A stretch of 64,000 nucleotides of DNA, taken from Thermomicrobiales bacterium (GTDB lineage Bacteria > Chloroflexota > Chloroflexia > Thermomicrobiales > UBA6265). Position numbers and translations under genes: made by a program. Positions within the stretch are counted from its first letter, which is position 1. Every line of letters starts with the position of its first letter. The stretch covers positions 1 through 64,000 of the forward strand of contig JAMLHN010000010.1 of NCBI GenBank assembly GCA_023957115.1, in the 5' to 3' direction. Below the pieces are notes generated by a model. That model saw only the letters and a program-made list of their open reading frames with translations. It was not told the DNA's origin and searched no databases. Positions 61,969 to 64,000 of this stretch are shown one piece after another.

Positions 61969-63606
61969 TTAGTCGTCGGATTCCCGATCGTCGTCAGAAT
62001 CGTCGTCGCGGTCTTCGTGGTGGTCGTCGTCATCGTCGAAATCACCGACATGAACCTTGACCAGCGTGCCATCGACCAGATGGAGGTAAACGGCATCGTC
62101 TTCGGCGATCGCGGCGCTCACATCGAGCCCGGATGCTTGCGCAGAACTTGTGACGACCGCTCCAATGACCTCCATATCGTCGTCATAAACGCCGGTGTAG
62201 AAGGTGCCGCTGCTGATGCTGCCGATGACGACGGCATCGTCCTGGTCATCACCAACCGAGATCGAAATCACATTGCCGCTCTCGACCTCGATCGCGCACA
62301 GCGAGCTCACTGCACCACCGGCCGGGATCTGGTTCCAAGCGACTCCCACGCCTGGGCCCGCCTGTTGCTCCCACAGGATCTGGCCCGTCGCCGGGACGAT
62401 CGCCTGGACATGGATTCCATCGGCGGCTGGCATACCCTCAGGCGTTGGTTGCGGATCGGCCGTCTGATCGAGCCCGCCACCGGTAAAAACCGCGACGCAA
62501 TCGCCACCGGCCGCCGAGCTCCCGGCAACGGGGGTGCCGCTCTGCAAACCAACTCCGGTCACTTCCTGGCCGTTCGCCCAAAGCCCGGCCGCATCGATCA
62601 CGATGAATCGGTCGTCCTCGGTCTCGATCGACGAGGTCGCCGCCTCGTATCCCTCATGCGACCAAAGTTCCTCTCCGGTGGCCATATCGAATCCCGAGAG
62701 CACACCAGAGGTCGAGATCACGGCGACGACATTTTCCTCGACCGCGATCAACTGACTCGACGAATCGCTGGCCGAGCCGCCGGACTCGTTCTGCGGAGCC
62801 GACCCCTGCGCAACCCAAAGCTCCTGACCCGTTTTCTTGTCGAGCGCACTGACCAGCGTGGTGTCGAGTAGGACGAAGATGCGTTGGTCGTCCTCTTCGA
62901 TCGCCAATGGAGCGCCGGAGACCGAGGCTCGCCAGAGTTCTGTCCCGGTCTTGGCATCGACTGCGGTCAGGGTATTGTCCCCACCATCGAAATAGAGCAC
63001 ATCGTCCTCGATCGTGAAGAAATGTCCAGCCCAGCGATGCGCCTGCTGCCATTCGACCGTGCCGGTCTTGCCATCGACGGCCTGCACGCCCACAAAGCTT
63101 GGGGTTGCCAGCAATCGGTAGACCGTGTCGTCATCCACCACCATGCCGCCGAAGTCGATGCTCTCGTCCTCGGGCCAGGGCAATGTCCAAACGGCATTGG
63201 GGAACGATTCGCCGGGTGACGAAACGGTGGGGACTATTGTTGGCGCCCCGGCGGTCGTCTCCGGCGTAATCATGACAGCCCCTTCATCGGGGACCATCGT
63301 CGGCGCCGTGTTGGCCGGAGCCTCGGTTGGCTCGGGGGTCTCGGCCGGTGGCGTGGGGGTCTCATCCCCCTGCAACATCGCGGCCGGGACCGCGGTGGAC
63401 GGATCGGGATCGTTCTGGAACCAGCCCTGGTCTAGGCCGCCGCCAGCCCGGCATCGATACGGCTGCTGCGGCGAAGTCGAGAATGACCAAGGGCCGAATC
63501 CGCGTACGGGCTCTGCTGGGAATGCCACGGAGGCCGTGGCGCAAAATACTGCATCCATCGCTGGTGCTTGCTCGTGCGAGGCAGTGCTCGCGGACATCTC
63601 ACGCAT
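61969..63606 (-). CDS. PQQ-like propeller anti-sigma/sensor protein (module 3), 5' part frameshifted
   Basis: Open frame of 545 aa. After a disordered T-P-T-P-P-A-E-T-P-E-P linker come about seven propeller blades (D-G-K-T-G-T-V-E-W, D-A-K-T-G-T-E-L-W-R, D-K-K-T-G-Q-E-L-W, D-M-A-T-G-E-E-L-W) and a C-terminal tail almost wholly of Asp/Glu/His/Arg. D-P-D-P-S-T-A-V-P-A-A matches D-P-E-P-S-A-I-P-A-A just after the membrane helix of modules 1-2. In this frame the helix is missing but is readable in another frame (R-P-L-V-I-L-D-F-A-A-A-A-V near 63480). Homology to the anti-sigma N-terminus (V-A-P-R-D-A-F-A-D-E-L-R-S-R-L-M) lies just upstream of 63606. At least two indels are implied. Confidence 0.75.
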   Translation of the reverse strand: MREMSASTASHEQAPAMDAVFCATASVAFPAEPVRGFGPWSFSTSPQQPYRCRAGGGLDQGWFQNDPDPSTAVPAAMLQGDETPTPPAETPEPTEAPANTAPTMVPDEGAVMITPETTAGAPTIVPTVSSPGESFPNAVWTLPWPEDESIDFGGMVVDDDTVYRLLATPSFVGVQAVDGKTGTVEWQQAHRWAGHFFTIEDDVLYFDGGDNTLTAVDAKTGTELWRASVSGAPLAIEEDDQRIFVLLDTTLVSALDKKTGQELWVAQGSAPQNESGGSASDSSSQLIAVEENVVAVISTSGVLSGFDMATGEELWSHEGYEAATSSIETEDDRFIVIDAAGLWANGQEVTGVGLQSGTPVAGSSAAGGDCVAVFTGGGLDQTADPQPTPEGMPAADGIHVQAIVPATGQILWEQQAGPGVGVAWNQIPAGGAVSSLCAIEVESGNVISISVGDDQDDAVVIGSISSGTFYTGVYDDDMEVIGAVVTSSAQASGLDVSAAIAEDDAVYLHLVDGTLVKVHVGDFDDDDDHHEDRDDDSDDDRESDD

Positions 63607-64000
63607 GAGGCGCGACCGCAGCTCGTCCGCGAAGGCATCCCGCGGCGCAACTGGCTCGTCGATGAGATCCTTGAGCGTTTCGAAGGGACTTCGTCACCCG
63701 CGACCGTGTGCCCGGGCCAGTGCTGTTTGAAGGTTGCGCGGCCGCGCGAGGAGAGCGATTCGACGGCATGAACCGATTTGGAGATCGCTGCAGCGATCTC
63801 CGGCACAGACAGACCGTCGAGGTACCGCAGGCTGATGGCTAACCGCTGCGATGCCGGCAAGGCATCCAGCGCCGCAATCGCCTGCTGGCGATCGAGCACG
63901 ACCGCGAACTCGTCACGGTCGTCGGCAAGGTCGAAGGTGTCGCCGTCAAATGGACGGTAACGGCGTTCTTCGGCCGCGGTCGACCGGTAGTGATCGACCA
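63432..64000 (-). CDS. ECF-type sigma factor (module 3), 5' end outside window, 3' frame uncertain
   Basis: The frame is open to the window edge; the upstream residues read V-D-H-Y-R-S-T-A-A-E-E-R-R-Y and the region 4 HTH is clear: L-D-A-L-P-A-S-Q-R-L-A-I-S-L-R-Y-L-D-G-L-S-V-P-E-I-A-A-A-I-S-K-S-V-H-A-V-E-S-L. Similarity ends near 63685; beyond it the frame is Arg/Ser-rich nonsense to 63432, while the neighbouring frame continues as F-E-T-L-K-D-L-I-D-E-P-V-A-P-R-D-A-F, i.e. anti-sigma sequence. Either the true stop is lost by an indel or sigma and anti-sigma are fused. A different ECF type from modules 1-2. Confidence 0.75.
   Translation of the reverse strand, partial: VDHYRSTAAEERRYRPFDGDTFDLADDRDEFAVVLDRQQAIAALDALPASQRLAISLRYLDGLSVPEIAAAISKSVHAVESLSSRGRATFKQHWPGHTVAGDEVPSKRSRISSTSQLRRGMPSRTSCGRASCVRCPRALPRTSKHQRWMQYFAPRPPWHSQQSPYADSALGHSRLRRSSRIDAGLAAA

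Overview
The window is GC-rich and shows features typical of Chloroflexota, probably Thermomicrobia-like. These include many small extracellular SH3-repeat proteins, PQQ-type beta-propeller anti-sigma factors, an F420/LLM-type oxidoreductase, a Tat-exported Cys-rich protein, compact operons with ATGA overlaps, and long intergenic spacers filled with short repeats. The taxonomic call is inference. No rRNA, tRNA or CRISPR array was seen.

Layout. 1-5.3 kb (+): a catabolic transport block with two dipeptide/oligopeptide-type ABC permeases (the first cut by the window edge), an IclR regulator, an M20 deacylase/peptidase and a class III aminotransferase. 5.6-11.5 kb: mostly minus-strand genes (membrane-anchored protein, 52-aa membrane peptide, LuxR regulator, unknown protein, MBL-rhodanese persulfide-dioxygenase-like enzyme) plus a plus-strand SnoaL/cupin pair. 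11.5-20 kb: a promoter with a structured leader before an NYN-domain gene interrupted by TGA, a truncated nuclease fragment, a methyltransferase extended by a heptanucleotide array, two secreted SH3-repeat proteins (the first frameshifted), and an MFS/DUF1905 operon. 20-29 kb: a decayed type III-like restriction-modification locus (res then mod) with palindromic repeats inside the coding sequence, a 1-kb repeat-rich spacer with an orphan LexA-like site, and an epimerase pseudogene. 29-46 kb: DMT transporter, CrcB fluoride channel, glycosyltransferase, LLM oxidoreductase, aldehyde dehydrogenase, Cys-rich Tat protein, VIT-VWA protein, AlbA_2 ATPase with a ParD-like antitoxin, YCII, UvrA-like ABC protein, PPOX-fold protein, Uma2. 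46-53 kb: a NarL-type two-component pair split by a 16 x 7-bp array, a cupredoxin-like protein, a secreted lipase and a Vms1/eRF1-like (baeRF) protein. 53-64 kb (-): three consecutive ECF sigma / anti-sigma modules in which the anti-sigma carries a PQQ-like propeller. The first is intact; the second and third have frameshifts.

The most distinctive signal is in the non-coding DNA. Many spacers carry arrays built on a 7-nt period but with different unit sequences. There are also about 135-bp elements with CGTGTTTGAA terminal inverted repeats, and a hairpin element in which the stem sequence changes between copies while pairing is kept. Two arrays or palindromes have been absorbed into reading frames (methyltransferase C-terminus; Res helicase). 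The second notable system is the triplicated sigma/propeller-anti-sigma cassette.

Caution: at least seven loci carry frameshifts or premature stops, some with several indels in a few hundred bases. From sequence alone I cannot separate real pseudogenes from assembly or read errors. Repeat copy numbers carry the same caveat.
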